Source: a virus. Taken from it: DNA of 64,000 nucleotides. The notes beneath the pieces are model-generated. The model did no database searches. It was not told the DNA's origin and worked only from the letters and a program-made list of their open reading frames with translations. The stretch's first letter is position 1, and every line of letters starts with the position of its first letter. Below, one piece after another: positions 24,232-32,313 of the stretch. The DNA lies in the IMG/VR virus record IMGVR_UViG_3300042934_000547, positions 167,976 to 231,975 of that record; one strand, 5' to 3'. The translations under genes and the position numbers were made by a program.

Positions 24232-25389
24232 GTGAATTATCGTGATATTGCTATATCTAAAGGATGGAATTGGGACGATTCAGATTTAGGTGTTAGAGAT
24301 GCTATGCGACAAGCAATAGATAGAGAGCAAGGGATTATCACAGTGCCCAAAGCTAAATCACCTAAGACTGATGTAATAACTACAGTTTCGCCAAAAATAA
24401 ACTCAGATTCATCGAGTCCTAGAAAGGCTAATACTTCTAGCAATTTGAGTGGAACAAAAGAATATCAGGAAGCTTATAAGAATATGGATAATACAGGTAT
24501 CATAATGGATAGGGATACCTTAATTAGAAATAAATTCAATAATTTTATCATAAGTCCATATTTAGATATATTTGATAAAATACGTCAAACTAGGGAAGTT
24601 GTATTTTTCACTAAACCTGATTTAAATTTAATGTCCCCTAATGGTGAATTATTACCAACCGTAGCTGGGCAACCTGAATTTATTGATGCTTTTCAAAAAA
24701 ATAGGGAGATTTTTTATTATTTAAGTCATCAACCAAGTATCACTAGTCCATTTATTCCATTATTGACAAATACATTAAAAAACACAATTGACTTACCTGA
24801 TATAACAATGGAAACTAAAGATACTGTTAAAAATGCCTTTGGTACGAATTTATTATATAGAACAAATTCAGAAAAATCTGATGAGGATCATAGGTTTACG
24901 CTAGAATTTGAGGATAGTAAATATGGTGAATTATATTCGTTCTTTGATGTATGGGATAAATATTCATCGTTGACTAGTTTGGGAATTATCGATCCAAGAG
25001 AAACCCACGTATTGAATGGTACTATAGATGATAATATCAGCATGTTTAAGATTATTCTGGATCAAGATCTCAGGACAATCATAAAGATAGTTGAATTAGT
25101 TGGATGCTTTCCAGAGAACGTACCAAGATCTAGTTATTCTGAAACAAAAATGGGAAGTATGTTATATAATATATCATGGTATTGCCATTTTATTGTAAGG
25201 TCAGAAGCTGAAGCTGTAAATGATTTTAATTCATTATATAAAAAGACAATGGGCACACTCCGTAAAAGTCCAAAAGGTGGTGTTTATGATGGAGGGCGAC
25301 TAGTTTTCGGTGGGATTCCATTTATAGTAGCAAAAACTATTTATGGTAAAAAAACCGTTTATTCATTAGAATGGGAAAATAAAATTTAA
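24232..25389 (+). CDS. Virion/baseplate-region protein, 385 aa
   Basis: The start is taken as GTG because AGGAGGTGG lies 6 nt upstream; an upstream in-frame ATG at 24145 would span the late promoter. The 385-residue product has a disordered Ser/Thr/Pro-rich segment at about 40-75 and a mixed C-terminal part. No family recognised. It is co-transcribed with the 861-residue wedge-like gene 14 nt downstream, which suggests a baseplate or tail role. Confidence 0.6.
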   Translation: MNYRDIAISKGWNWDDSDLGVRDAMRQAIDREQGIITVPKAKSPKTDVITTVSPKINSDSSSPRKANTSSNLSGTKEYQEAYKNMDNTGIIMDRDTLIRNKFNNFIISPYLDIFDKIRQTREVVFFTKPDLNLMSPNGELLPTVAGQPEFIDAFQKNREIFYYLSHQPSITSPFIPLLTNTLKNTIDLPDITMETKDTVKNAFGTNLLYRTNSEKSDEDHRFTLEFEDSKYGELYSFFDVWDKYSSLTSLGIIDPRETHVLNGTIDDNISMFKIILDQDLRTIIKIVELVGCFPENVPRSSYSETKMGSMLYNISWYCHFIVRSEAEAVNDFNSLYKKTMGTLRKSPKGGVYDGGRLVFGGIPFIVAKTIYGKKTVYSLEWENKI

Positions 25390-25403
25390 AGAGGGTGAAC
25401 CGT

Positions 25404-27989
25404 ATGAGTGAAAACACAAATCTTGTTGGTGGTGATATTTACGAGATTGAGAAATATATTGACAATATAAAGAAAAACCATATAGATGAAGATGAAAATA
25501 CATTAAAAATTGGTATATTCGGATTTATGAGTGACTTATTTACTAGAGAAATAAATCAATCAATAATGATGTCATCTGAAGGTCTCAATCAGATATTCCC
25601 AACAAGAGCAACACAAGAAAAATATATCTTAACCCATGCTACTGAAGCAAATGTCCAAGATATAGAAAGCGTACCTAGTATCATGAAAATAATGTTGGGT
25701 ATGACTAAAGAAGATATGGAACGTAATATGGTGCAGAATGTTTTATTACTTGATTGTGATATTCCTATTTACGTTGATAAATATGAATTCCATTTTGATT
25801 ACGATATAAGAATAGAGAAGACTGCTGTCAATAATAAGGATATATATACAGCTAGATATATAATCAATGAAACAAACCCTGTATCAGATATAAAAAATCC
25901 TTATATATTACCTCCAATACAGTTCACACTATCAGGAGATACATTCTTGTTTTTCGAGATTAGTGTAAGACAGATATTTAAAACAAAGGACTATAATAAG
26001 ATAATAACAAGTGATAAGATTGAAAATAAATCTTATCGATTTGAATTTACTAACCAATTATCGAAATTCCATTTAAAGATAACAAATCTTAATGGAACTC
26101 AAAAAATACTTTATCCATTGTATAGGGGAACTCCGATAATTGATAATACTAAACTGTATTGTTATTACGACTATTATGATGAAACTACAGTAAGGGTTTA
26201 CTTCATTGATGACCAGTATATTCCAGAAATTAATGATGAAATATGTACAATAATCCAGACATCTCTTGGTGCAGATGGTAACTTTGAATACAGTCAAGAT
26301 TTCCAAGTTATGGCAAAATCTCCAAATAGAGAATATAACGATTTAAGATTCCTAATACAAATCAGAGAACATGCTGTATTTGGGGCTGATAAAAAGAGTA
26401 TTGAAGAACTCAAAACTATTACTCCAAAAGAGAGACTCGGAAGAAACGTAATAACTTGTGCACAAGATTTAGAGAATTTCTTTAACGGTTTATATGATAA
26501 TACTAATAGGATAAAGTTCTATAAGAAAATTCATAATCATATAGATACTCGTTATTTCGCTTATATACTTATGAAAGATAATAGCGAAAATATAATTCCA
26601 ACTAATACAATCGATTTTGAAGTTACTGATGCTGATTTTGACCTCATTAGCGATAATTCATACATCATTAAACCCGGAAAGAAATTTAGATTAAATAAAA
26701 ATCAATCAGTGGCTAAGATGATAGATCCATTAGAACCTAATCCGGTTGACCTGTTTTTCGATTACACTAATATATTTATGATATATATGAGTAAAAGACC
26801 GACAGTGATACTATATTATCTAAACACTTTTAACTTTAATAAACTATTAAATTTCGATTTCATCAACACAGATGCAGATCTTCAATTTATTGGTAATAAA
26901 GCTAACTGGGTTAGAAATATGGGTGATGATGAATATCGTTTAAAAATCGATTTTGCTCAGAATATCAAGGAAAATATGGGAGTTGTAACGAAGGATGAAA
27001 CCGGAGCAATAACCAGTTCAACAGTTAGCATATATGCTGTTCTAAAAGATGAAACAGGTGCAGTAGTTAGATATAAGAAATTTGAAATAAATGGATTCAA
27101 TGAACAGAAGTTCGAACTTAATACTTTACTCACTCTTCAAACGTCTAATAAGATTGATGACAGTGGTAAGTTAGAAATTCTAGATATGTGTTCTATGAGG
27201 AGTATTGATGTAACCCCTATCAATATTTCACCAATTGCTGCTTCAGTGACATTCTATATCTATAGGAAGGAAGATACTAAGTATTATACAAATCCTATGG
27301 ACAGTCAATTACCATTAGACCCAACTGACGTTCTATGTAATATCTATAGTATAAGTGGAGGACTTGATTTTCTGCTTGACTATACGGGTATAATGAATTC
27401 TACTCTAAGTATTATAAGAGAGGAAGGATTACCTGATAGATATGTATTTAAATCATCTCCTATGATTAAATATAATTATGGTACAAGTAAGGAAAATATA
27501 GATTATATTATTAATCGTATCAGAGAAAAACGTATATATCTATTGTCGGCTTTAAGTCAGTTAGAACATTCCATAGGGATAGACTTTAAATTCTTTAATA
27601 CTTATGGACCAAGTAAATCATTCAATATTGGTAGAGGATATGAAAAAATCGATAGAGTTAATATTACTCTTAAATTTGCTGTCAAATGCTATGTTGGAGC
27701 TGACAATAATATCAGAGAATTGGTAATAGGTGAAATCAAGTCTTATATAGAAAATATTAATAATATTAGCGACCTATCTATATCAAGACTAACAAAGATA
27801 ATATTAGAGAAGTTTACAGATATTCAGGATTTTGAATTTAAGGGAATAAATAACTATACTACAGATTATCAAAACATCACGAATGTTGACATAAATAACT
27901 ATCGTTTAACCCATACCCCAGAATTCCTTAATATCAATAATAGCTCTGATATAGGATATTCCCCAGACATCATTGTGGATATCGTTTAA
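25404..27989 (+). CDS. Baseplate wedge-like protein (J/gp6-type, tentative)
   Basis: An 861-residue protein, mainly beta. Near the C-terminus, YEKIDRVNITLKFAVKCYVG followed by a VIGEIKSYIENIN helix and a LTKIILEKFTDIQDFEFKGIN segment matches the usual end of baseplate J/gp6 proteins (a strand, an exponent-like helix pair, then a 'loop on position' segment). Such proteins form the wedge ring around the hub. A middle portion (about 500-560) with KDETGAITSSTVSIYAVLKDETGAV looks like an Ig-like or jelly-roll insert. GAGGGTG lies 8 nt before the chosen ATG at 25404. Moderate confidence in the wedge role. Confidence 0.5.
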   Translation: MSENTNLVGGDIYEIEKYIDNIKKNHIDEDENTLKIGIFGFMSDLFTREINQSIMMSSEGLNQIFPTRATQEKYILTHATEANVQDIESVPSIMKIMLGMTKEDMERNMVQNVLLLDCDIPIYVDKYEFHFDYDIRIEKTAVNNKDIYTARYIINETNPVSDIKNPYILPPIQFTLSGDTFLFFEISVRQIFKTKDYNKIITSDKIENKSYRFEFTNQLSKFHLKITNLNGTQKILYPLYRGTPIIDNTKLYCYYDYYDETTVRVYFIDDQYIPEINDEICTIIQTSLGADGNFEYSQDFQVMAKSPNREYNDLRFLIQIREHAVFGADKKSIEELKTITPKERLGRNVITCAQDLENFFNGLYDNTNRIKFYKKIHNHIDTRYFAYILMKDNSENIIPTNTIDFEVTDADFDLISDNSYIIKPGKKFRLNKNQSVAKMIDPLEPNPVDLFFDYTNIFMIYMSKRPTVILYYLNTFNFNKLLNFDFINTDADLQFIGNKANWVRNMGDDEYRLKIDFAQNIKENMGVVTKDETGAITSSTVSIYAVLKDETGAVVRYKKFEINGFNEQKFELNTLLTLQTSNKIDDSGKLEILDMCSMRSIDVTPINISPIAASVTFYIYRKEDTKYYTNPMDSQLPLDPTDVLCNIYSISGGLDFLLDYTGIMNSTLSIIREEGLPDRYVFKSSPMIKYNYGTSKENIDYIINRIREKRIYLLSALSQLEHSIGIDFKFFNTYGPSKSFNIGRGYEKIDRVNITLKFAVKCYVGADNNIRELVIGEIKSYIENINNISDLSISRLTKIILEKFTDIQDFEFKGINNYTTDYQNITNVDINNYRLTHTPEFLNINNSSDIGYSPDIIVDIV

Positions 27990-28000
27990 ACAATTAAATA
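27989..28000 (+). promoter_or_regulatory. Late-type promoter candidate
   Basis: AACAATTAAATA overlaps the stop of the preceding gene by one base and lies about 12 nt before the GGAGG of the 28025 gene. Confidence 0.4.
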
Positions 28001-28024
28001 ATACAATTAATGGAGGTATATCAA

Positions 28025-28900
28025 ATGTTTGATAATGTATTAGAAAGAAGAAATCTTGATGCAAAGTTCAGATTTAATTCTACTATTAAAGAGAAAACTT
28101 TATTAGAAGCAATGAGTTATATTTGCAAGAAGATTAATTTAATAAATGAAATACAAGAAGCTACAGGAGCACAAAAGAGTCTATTATCATCTATCATCCA
28201 AGAAAATGGTGCTGATAGGATGCTAAAAGAGTTTAAATCAAAGAGTGAATTGCTACACGGTGTTGCTGAGGCTGTTGAACAATGCGTGAAAGAAAGTAAA
28301 GAAAAGACTGAAAAAGAAGTGAAAGAAAAGAAAGACAATATCAACAATGAACCAGCTGCTGATAACAAGAATTCGGATCAACATCCATTGAATGAGAAGA
28401 AATCTGTAACTCAAATAAATGAGGCTGAAGTTTATGATAACTTTAACATAAATCTCAAACCAATGTTTGCACAGATAGATTCATTAGGAATAGACCAAAT
28501 AACTGAAATTATTGCTGATAGAATTGCTGATGCCGAAGGAGATTTTCTATTTGAAGCTAAGAATAACAAACGTCTTCTTCAAAAAGCAATTGAGAAATAT
28601 GGTGAAAAGATATCAGAATCAGCTGATCCAGTTGACAGAGCTAGTTATAATAACTTTGTGCAGGATATTATAGATGATAGAAAACGTAATATTTATGGAT
28701 TCGTGTTGGAGTCTGTATGCAATGAGATTTATAAGAGCGAAGAACTCAAGTCTGCTTATCTTACAGAAGATTCTAAGATTGATATGAATGAAGCTAAGAG
28801 AGTTAGTAAAGAATTATTCACTGTTCTTGAAATGGTTCATGGTCTTAATATCATAAATTTCAATCAACAAAATCTTCCTACATTCTTGAAAAATTTATAG
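28025..28900 (+). CDS. Virion-protein candidate with cleavage-like sites
   Basis: A 291-residue protein starting MFDNVLERRN (GGAGG 8 nt upstream). It contains NEIQE|A (Glu45|Ala46) and later TQINE|A, both fitting the cleavage motif seen in other virion candidates. Between them is a Lys/Glu-rich disordered segment (ESKEKTEKEVKEKKD), and the C-terminal half is helical. No enzymatic motif. It could be a scaffold, internal head or tail-terminator type protein; the order after the wedge-like gene favours a virion part. A strong terminator follows. Confidence 0.58.
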   Translation: MFDNVLERRNLDAKFRFNSTIKEKTLLEAMSYICKKINLINEIQEATGAQKSLLSSIIQENGADRMLKEFKSKSELLHGVAEAVEQCVKESKEKTEKEVKEKKDNINNEPAADNKNSDQHPLNEKKSVTQINEAEVYDNFNINLKPMFAQIDSLGIDQITEIIADRIADAEGDFLFEAKNNKRLLQKAIEKYGEKISESADPVDRASYNNFVQDIIDDRKRNIYGFVLESVCNEIYKSEELKSAYLTEDSKIDMNEAKRVSKELFTVLEMVHGLNIINFNQQNLPTFLKNL

Positions 28901-28907
28901 GAATTAT

Positions 28908-28944
28908 GAGCAATCCTTAAATGGATTGCTCCTTTTTATTTTTA
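28908..28944 (+). terminator. Intrinsic terminator
   Basis: GAGCAATCC and GGATTGCTC form a perfect 9-bp stem with a 6-nt loop, followed by CTTTTTATTTTT. Confidence 0.85.
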
Positions 28945-28966
28945 TGCAAAATTCAAATATTTTAGA

Positions 28967-28977
28967 TATATATTATA
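28967..28977 (+). promoter_or_regulatory. Early-type promoter candidate
   Basis: TATATATTATA-GAT-ATGA, about 74 nt upstream of the 29051 gene, right after a strong terminator. Confidence 0.6.
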
Positions 28978-29050
28978 GATATGAATAAGAAAAAAATATA
29001 TAAGACCTCTACAATCTTATTCTATATCAGAGGCAAAGAAAGGCAACAAA

Positions 29051-29329
29051 ATGAATAAAAATATAGTAGACATTCTGAAAGCAAATGTTAGTCATTGTGA
29101 TAATCCTAAGAATAGAATTATCAGAGAATGCGAAATCATTGAAAAGGAACACGAAAATGAAGTTTGGATAACATCATCTATTGACGGTGATTTTGCAGAA
29201 GAAAAAAAGATGTTATTTTCGTACTATCCAGATGAACTTGAATTCTCTGAAATTGAATTTTTAGGGAAGACAGAATATGAAGGGGTAGAGTTATTTCACA
29301 AAAAAGATGTAGAATATTTGAGAAGCTAG
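29051..29329 (+). CDS. Hypothetical protein, 92 aa (early-type)
   Basis: A 92-residue acidic protein behind an early-type promoter and flanked by terminators on both sides, so it is a single-gene unit like the YD genes. The central part is Glu-rich and the second half has aromatic strand-like segments (MLFSYYPDELEFSEIEFLG). AAAGG lies about 9 nt before the ATG. No family recognised; small early phage proteins of this type are often host-takeover factors, but nothing here proves that. Confidence 0.6.
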   Translation: MNKNIVDILKANVSHCDNPKNRIIRECEIIEKEHENEVWITSSIDGDFAEEKKMLFSYYPDELEFSEIEFLGKTEYEGVELFHKKDVEYLRS

Positions 29330-29353
29330 GTAAAATACCTAGCTTCATTTTCA
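29323..29353 (+). terminator. Intrinsic terminator
   Basis: AAGCTAGGT and ACCTAGCTT pair over 9 bp, followed by CATTTTC; the left arm lies inside the end of the 29051-29329 gene. Confidence 0.65.
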
Positions 29354-29378
29354 CTATATCACATTAAGGGGAATAATA

Positions 29379-29549
29379 ATGAAAATAAATAAGGTTTTAG
29401 AATTTATGATTGCTATAGTAATCATGTTAGCAATTGTTACAGTTATAACAGTCGTGATAGAGATATTACCAGTTTCAGTCACAATAACAATAGTTTTTAT
29501 GGTTTTATTGTATTATCATTATATATTGTACATAAAATTTAAAAGATAA
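29379..29549 (+). CDS. 56-residue membrane mini-protein
   Basis: A 56-codon frame starting MKINKVLEFMIAIVIML with AAGGGG upstream. It has one or two long hydrophobic spans (about 9-27 and 32-50) and a basic end (YIKFKR), so it is a small inner-membrane protein. Its stop is 17 nt before the next gene's ATG. No family is recognised. Confidence 0.58.
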   Translation: MKINKVLEFMIAIVIMLAIVTVITVVIEILPVSVTITIVFMVLLYYHYILYIKFKR

Positions 29550-29566
29550 AAATTTTGGAGGATATT

Positions 29567-29848
29567 ATGGGTGTAGTAGAAGTTATAAATAATGGATTGG
29601 AATTATTATCAAACATGAAGCAAAATCAGGTATGTGTACTTCAAATTAAAACTGATGAAGATACCGAACCAAAACCAATTTTAATATTCACTCGTGAATT
29701 TGAAACACCATCAGTATGGATAGTTGATAATACTGGTGAAGTATTTACAACTAATAAAGATATGCTGAAATGTATTGCATCGGCTTTTATAGAACAATAT
29801 ATACCCGGGTGTGAATTTACATATGTTTTAACAGAACCAATTTCATAA
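29567..29848 (+). CDS. Hypothetical protein, 93 aa
   Basis: A 93-residue soluble protein starting MGVVEVINNG (GGAGG 6 nt upstream). It has a strand-rich core (VCVLQIKTDEDTEPKPILIF) and resembles no family I can name. It ends at a bidirectional terminator opposite the RusA-like gene. Confidence 0.6.
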   Translation: MGVVEVINNGLELLSNMKQNQVCVLQIKTDEDTEPKPILIFTREFETPSVWIVDNTGEVFTTNKDMLKCIASAFIEQYIPGCEFTYVLTEPIS

Positions 29849-29849
29849 A

Positions 29850-29894
29850 AAGAAAAGAAGATAAGGATAGGCATGAAACCTATCCTTTATTTTT
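29850..29894. terminator. Bidirectional terminator between convergent genes
   Basis: AAGGATAGG and CCTATCCTT (29863-29887) form a 9-bp stem with an A-rich left flank and a TATTTTTTTATT right flank. Confidence 0.82.
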
Positions 29895-30599
29895 TTATTT
29901 CCAGTAATCTACATTTCCATTTGATTCTATAAATTCTTTTCTACGAATGACCTGATTATACTGATATCTATTATAGAGCATATTCAGATAATAAATATCA
30001 ATTTCTATTCGTGGTAATATAGAACAATATTTATCAACTATGCCCCTAATAACAAATGCATCGTCTAACCATATATTCGCATTAGTCATATCGGAATATT
30101 TCTTCCCTATGTTATCCCAGTCTGGAGCTGTAATAGGTCGGTCTAATCCGATTTCAGATAAAAAGGTAGTTTCAGTGTTCCAAGAGGATGGAGTCTTCAA
30201 AAACGTATTATAGTGAACCATTATTGGAGTATTTATAAGTTGATTAAGTTGAATTATTTCGTCATCCATTAATCTTCTCATATAAAGATTATCTTCCTTA
30301 GCATTTGGGGAATATATATGTATCATACTGGGATTGGCTATAGCCATACTAGGAAAATTTGTTCTAGTAACTCTAGCTCTAGGACGTTTAGCCCCTTCAG
30401 GAACTTCATATAATACTAATTTGATATGATGAAATATAAGGTCATTTAACTTACGATTTCTAGCCTCAATAATAGCCTGAGCCTTCTTCTCGTTTAGTTT
30501 ATATTCATCATACATATATGATAACCTTTCATCAAAATCTTTTGGTATGTGACCAAACTGTTGTTCATATAGGTCCATTTTTTGTTTTCTTGTCGCCAT
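29895..30599 (-). CDS. RusA-type Holliday junction resolvase
   Basis: The 234-residue product has the RusA core in its second half: RPRARVTRT (about 72-80), then PDWDNIGKKYSDMTNANIWLDDAFV (159-183), with the Asp160, Asp162, Asp170 and Asp179/180 cluster, and a final PRIEIDI strand. RusA dimers cut Holliday junctions with symmetric nicks using these aspartates, resolving recombination and branched replication intermediates before packaging. The N-terminal 60 residues are an added helical segment not typical of the 120-residue E. coli protein. AAAGGAG lies 7 nt before the ATG, 15 nt after the SH3b virion gene, in the late leftward operon. Confidence 0.82.
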   Translation of the reverse strand: MATRKQKMDLYEQQFGHIPKDFDERLSYMYDEYKLNEKKAQAIIEARNRKLNDLIFHHIKLVLYEVPEGAKRPRARVTRTNFPSMAIANPSMIHIYSPNAKEDNLYMRRLMDDEIIQLNQLINTPIMVHYNTFLKTPSSWNTETTFLSEIGLDRPITAPDWDNIGKKYSDMTNANIWLDDAFVIRGIVDKYCSILPRIEIDIYYLNMLYNRYQYNQVIRRKEFIESNGNVDYWK

Positions 30600-30614
30600 T
30601 GTTAGACTCCTTTA

Positions 30615-32249
30615 TTATCTACCTAAGTATTGTCTCATTAAGTTTGAAACTTTCTCCTCAAATAATCTACCAGTATTTCTCCATATATCTTGTGATACTA
30701 AATTATATTTATCGTCAAGCCATAATTTAAGTTTACGGTCGAGTTCTATTTTAGCAATATCTATTCCACATAAATTGGCTATGAAATCCATCATCAAAGT
30801 ATTATTCAAAAATTGAGTCATGGTGTTTGGTAAATATAATCCAGAATATAAATCTTTGATACTCAAATCCACATCAATCTGAGTAGGTAAGTGATCTATA
30901 TTCCAACTACCTTCTTGACCTTTATTAAATGATAATCCAGTGATTAATCCGACGTCTACGCTAAATACACTTCGTAAAAATCCCCTCACCAAGAAAGGTT
31001 TTCCATATGAATTAGGAGAAATTTGTTTAGGTATAGTCATCGCTAATAATTTTATTAATGGTATTAAGCAATATAAATATATTGCTAATGTGTTTCCATA
31101 TGGAGATGTAAATTTCATTTTAACAGAATAATCTTTAGAGAAAGATGAATCACCAAATATTTCTGGATAATCTAATTTTCCTCCAGAAACTATTGTTGTT
31201 GAGGCATCGCTAATTCTATCTATAAATCCTTGCGGCATGAATCCAAATGCAGCACTAGCAGCTTTTTCAATAACTTCTCTGTCACGCATAATATCAGTTT
31301 CGGGTCTGTTAGCCACATTAAGTCCGGCATTACCGAGAAAAAATTCCATTTCTTTAACTGTCTCTGACATTTGATTGATTTGACTACCGAGTGACGATTC
31401 CCTAGATTGGTTTCCTATACTATCTGAGACAGATACTTCACCTTCAACATAAAATGGTACAACTTCATTGGCTGAAAAGAATTTCTTAAATGACGTACCT
31501 TCTCCGGTATCTTTACCCCAATCATAACTTTTTAATGGAATTCCATTATATAATTTATAACCAATACCTAAGTATTCAGCTGTTGCTCTTGCCAACATAT
31601 TAACCTTCTCATAATATTGTTGGTATTGAAATTCAAAAGTATATAACCTACCTTCAACTCCATCTAGTAAATCAGTTAGTTGAGTTTTAGTTAGGCTTCC
31701 TTGATTAACCATACCCATTAAAACGTCTGTTCTATCTTTCTTTGTTTTACCTTCAAGAAACTTTGGACCACCCGGGGACAACATTAGAAGAGGCATTCTT
31801 TCCAATATACGTTTATGATACATTTTACCATATGGAGATTGTGTTGATGAACTGATTTCAGATAATCTTATATCAGCAGTATCAAGAAACTGGAATGGTA
31901 ATCCGTTTATTCCTCTCAATGGTTCTTTTATCTCCAACCACGGTGAGTTACCAGTACCTATAGTTGGTACGTTTCCGAATCCCCCACTTGGTGGTGGAGG
32001 TGCTTGTGGTGTTGGGGCTGGTGTTGGTTGTTGTTCATCTGATTTAACTGTCATATATGCATAACCAGTACCACTACTAGTCCATCCAGTAGAATCATGA
32101 TACCAGTGACGTGGACCTTCTATTACTCTTTCAGTCGATGTCCATACAGTACCTTTCTTACGAACTTTACCTGTAGCACTAGATGATAAACTGGGACCAG
32201 TTCTTATATGACAATCTCCAGTTTGTGTTATTGTATAAGTAGTTGCCAT
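30615..32249 (-). CDS. SH3b-domain virion protein
   Basis: A 544-residue protein starting MATTYTITQTG (GGAGG 9 nt upstream). Residues 1-70 form a bacterial SH3b domain (HIRTGPSLSSSATGKVRKKG, then WYHDSTGW), a cell-wall-binding fold. A Pro-rich linker (QQPTPAPTPQAPPPPSGGFGN) joins it to a 430-residue body of unknown fold with several hydrophobic and aromatic stretches. The linker ends with the same GGFGN motif seen repeatedly in the tape-measure protein directly upstream. It probably belongs to the tail tip or baseplate and contacts peptidoglycan; this is inferred from the domain and neighbourhood. Confidence 0.65.
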   Translation of the reverse strand: MATTYTITQTGDCHIRTGPSLSSSATGKVRKKGTVWTSTERVIEGPRHWYHDSTGWTSSGTGYAYMTVKSDEQQPTPAPTPQAPPPPSGGFGNVPTIGTGNSPWLEIKEPLRGINGLPFQFLDTADIRLSEISSSTQSPYGKMYHKRILERMPLLMLSPGGPKFLEGKTKKDRTDVLMGMVNQGSLTKTQLTDLLDGVEGRLYTFEFQYQQYYEKVNMLARATAEYLGIGYKLYNGIPLKSYDWGKDTGEGTSFKKFFSANEVVPFYVEGEVSVSDSIGNQSRESSLGSQINQMSETVKEMEFFLGNAGLNVANRPETDIMRDREVIEKAASAAFGFMPQGFIDRISDASTTIVSGGKLDYPEIFGDSSFSKDYSVKMKFTSPYGNTLAIYLYCLIPLIKLLAMTIPKQISPNSYGKPFLVRGFLRSVFSVDVGLITGLSFNKGQEGSWNIDHLPTQIDVDLSIKDLYSGLYLPNTMTQFLNNTLMMDFIANLCGIDIAKIELDRKLKLWLDDKYNLVSQDIWRNTGRLFEEKVSNLMRQYLGR

Positions 32250-32281
32250 GTTATACAACCTCCCTGTATTATTAAAAATAA

Positions 32282-32307
32282 AGGTGCTAGGTTAAATCCT
32301 AGCACCT
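32282..32307 (-). terminator. Intrinsic terminator after tape-measure gene
   Basis: AGGTGCTAGG and CCTAGCACCT form a perfect 10-bp stem with a 6-nt loop; the minus strand continues TTATTTTTAAT. Confidence 0.8.
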
Positions 32308-32313
32308 AATTTG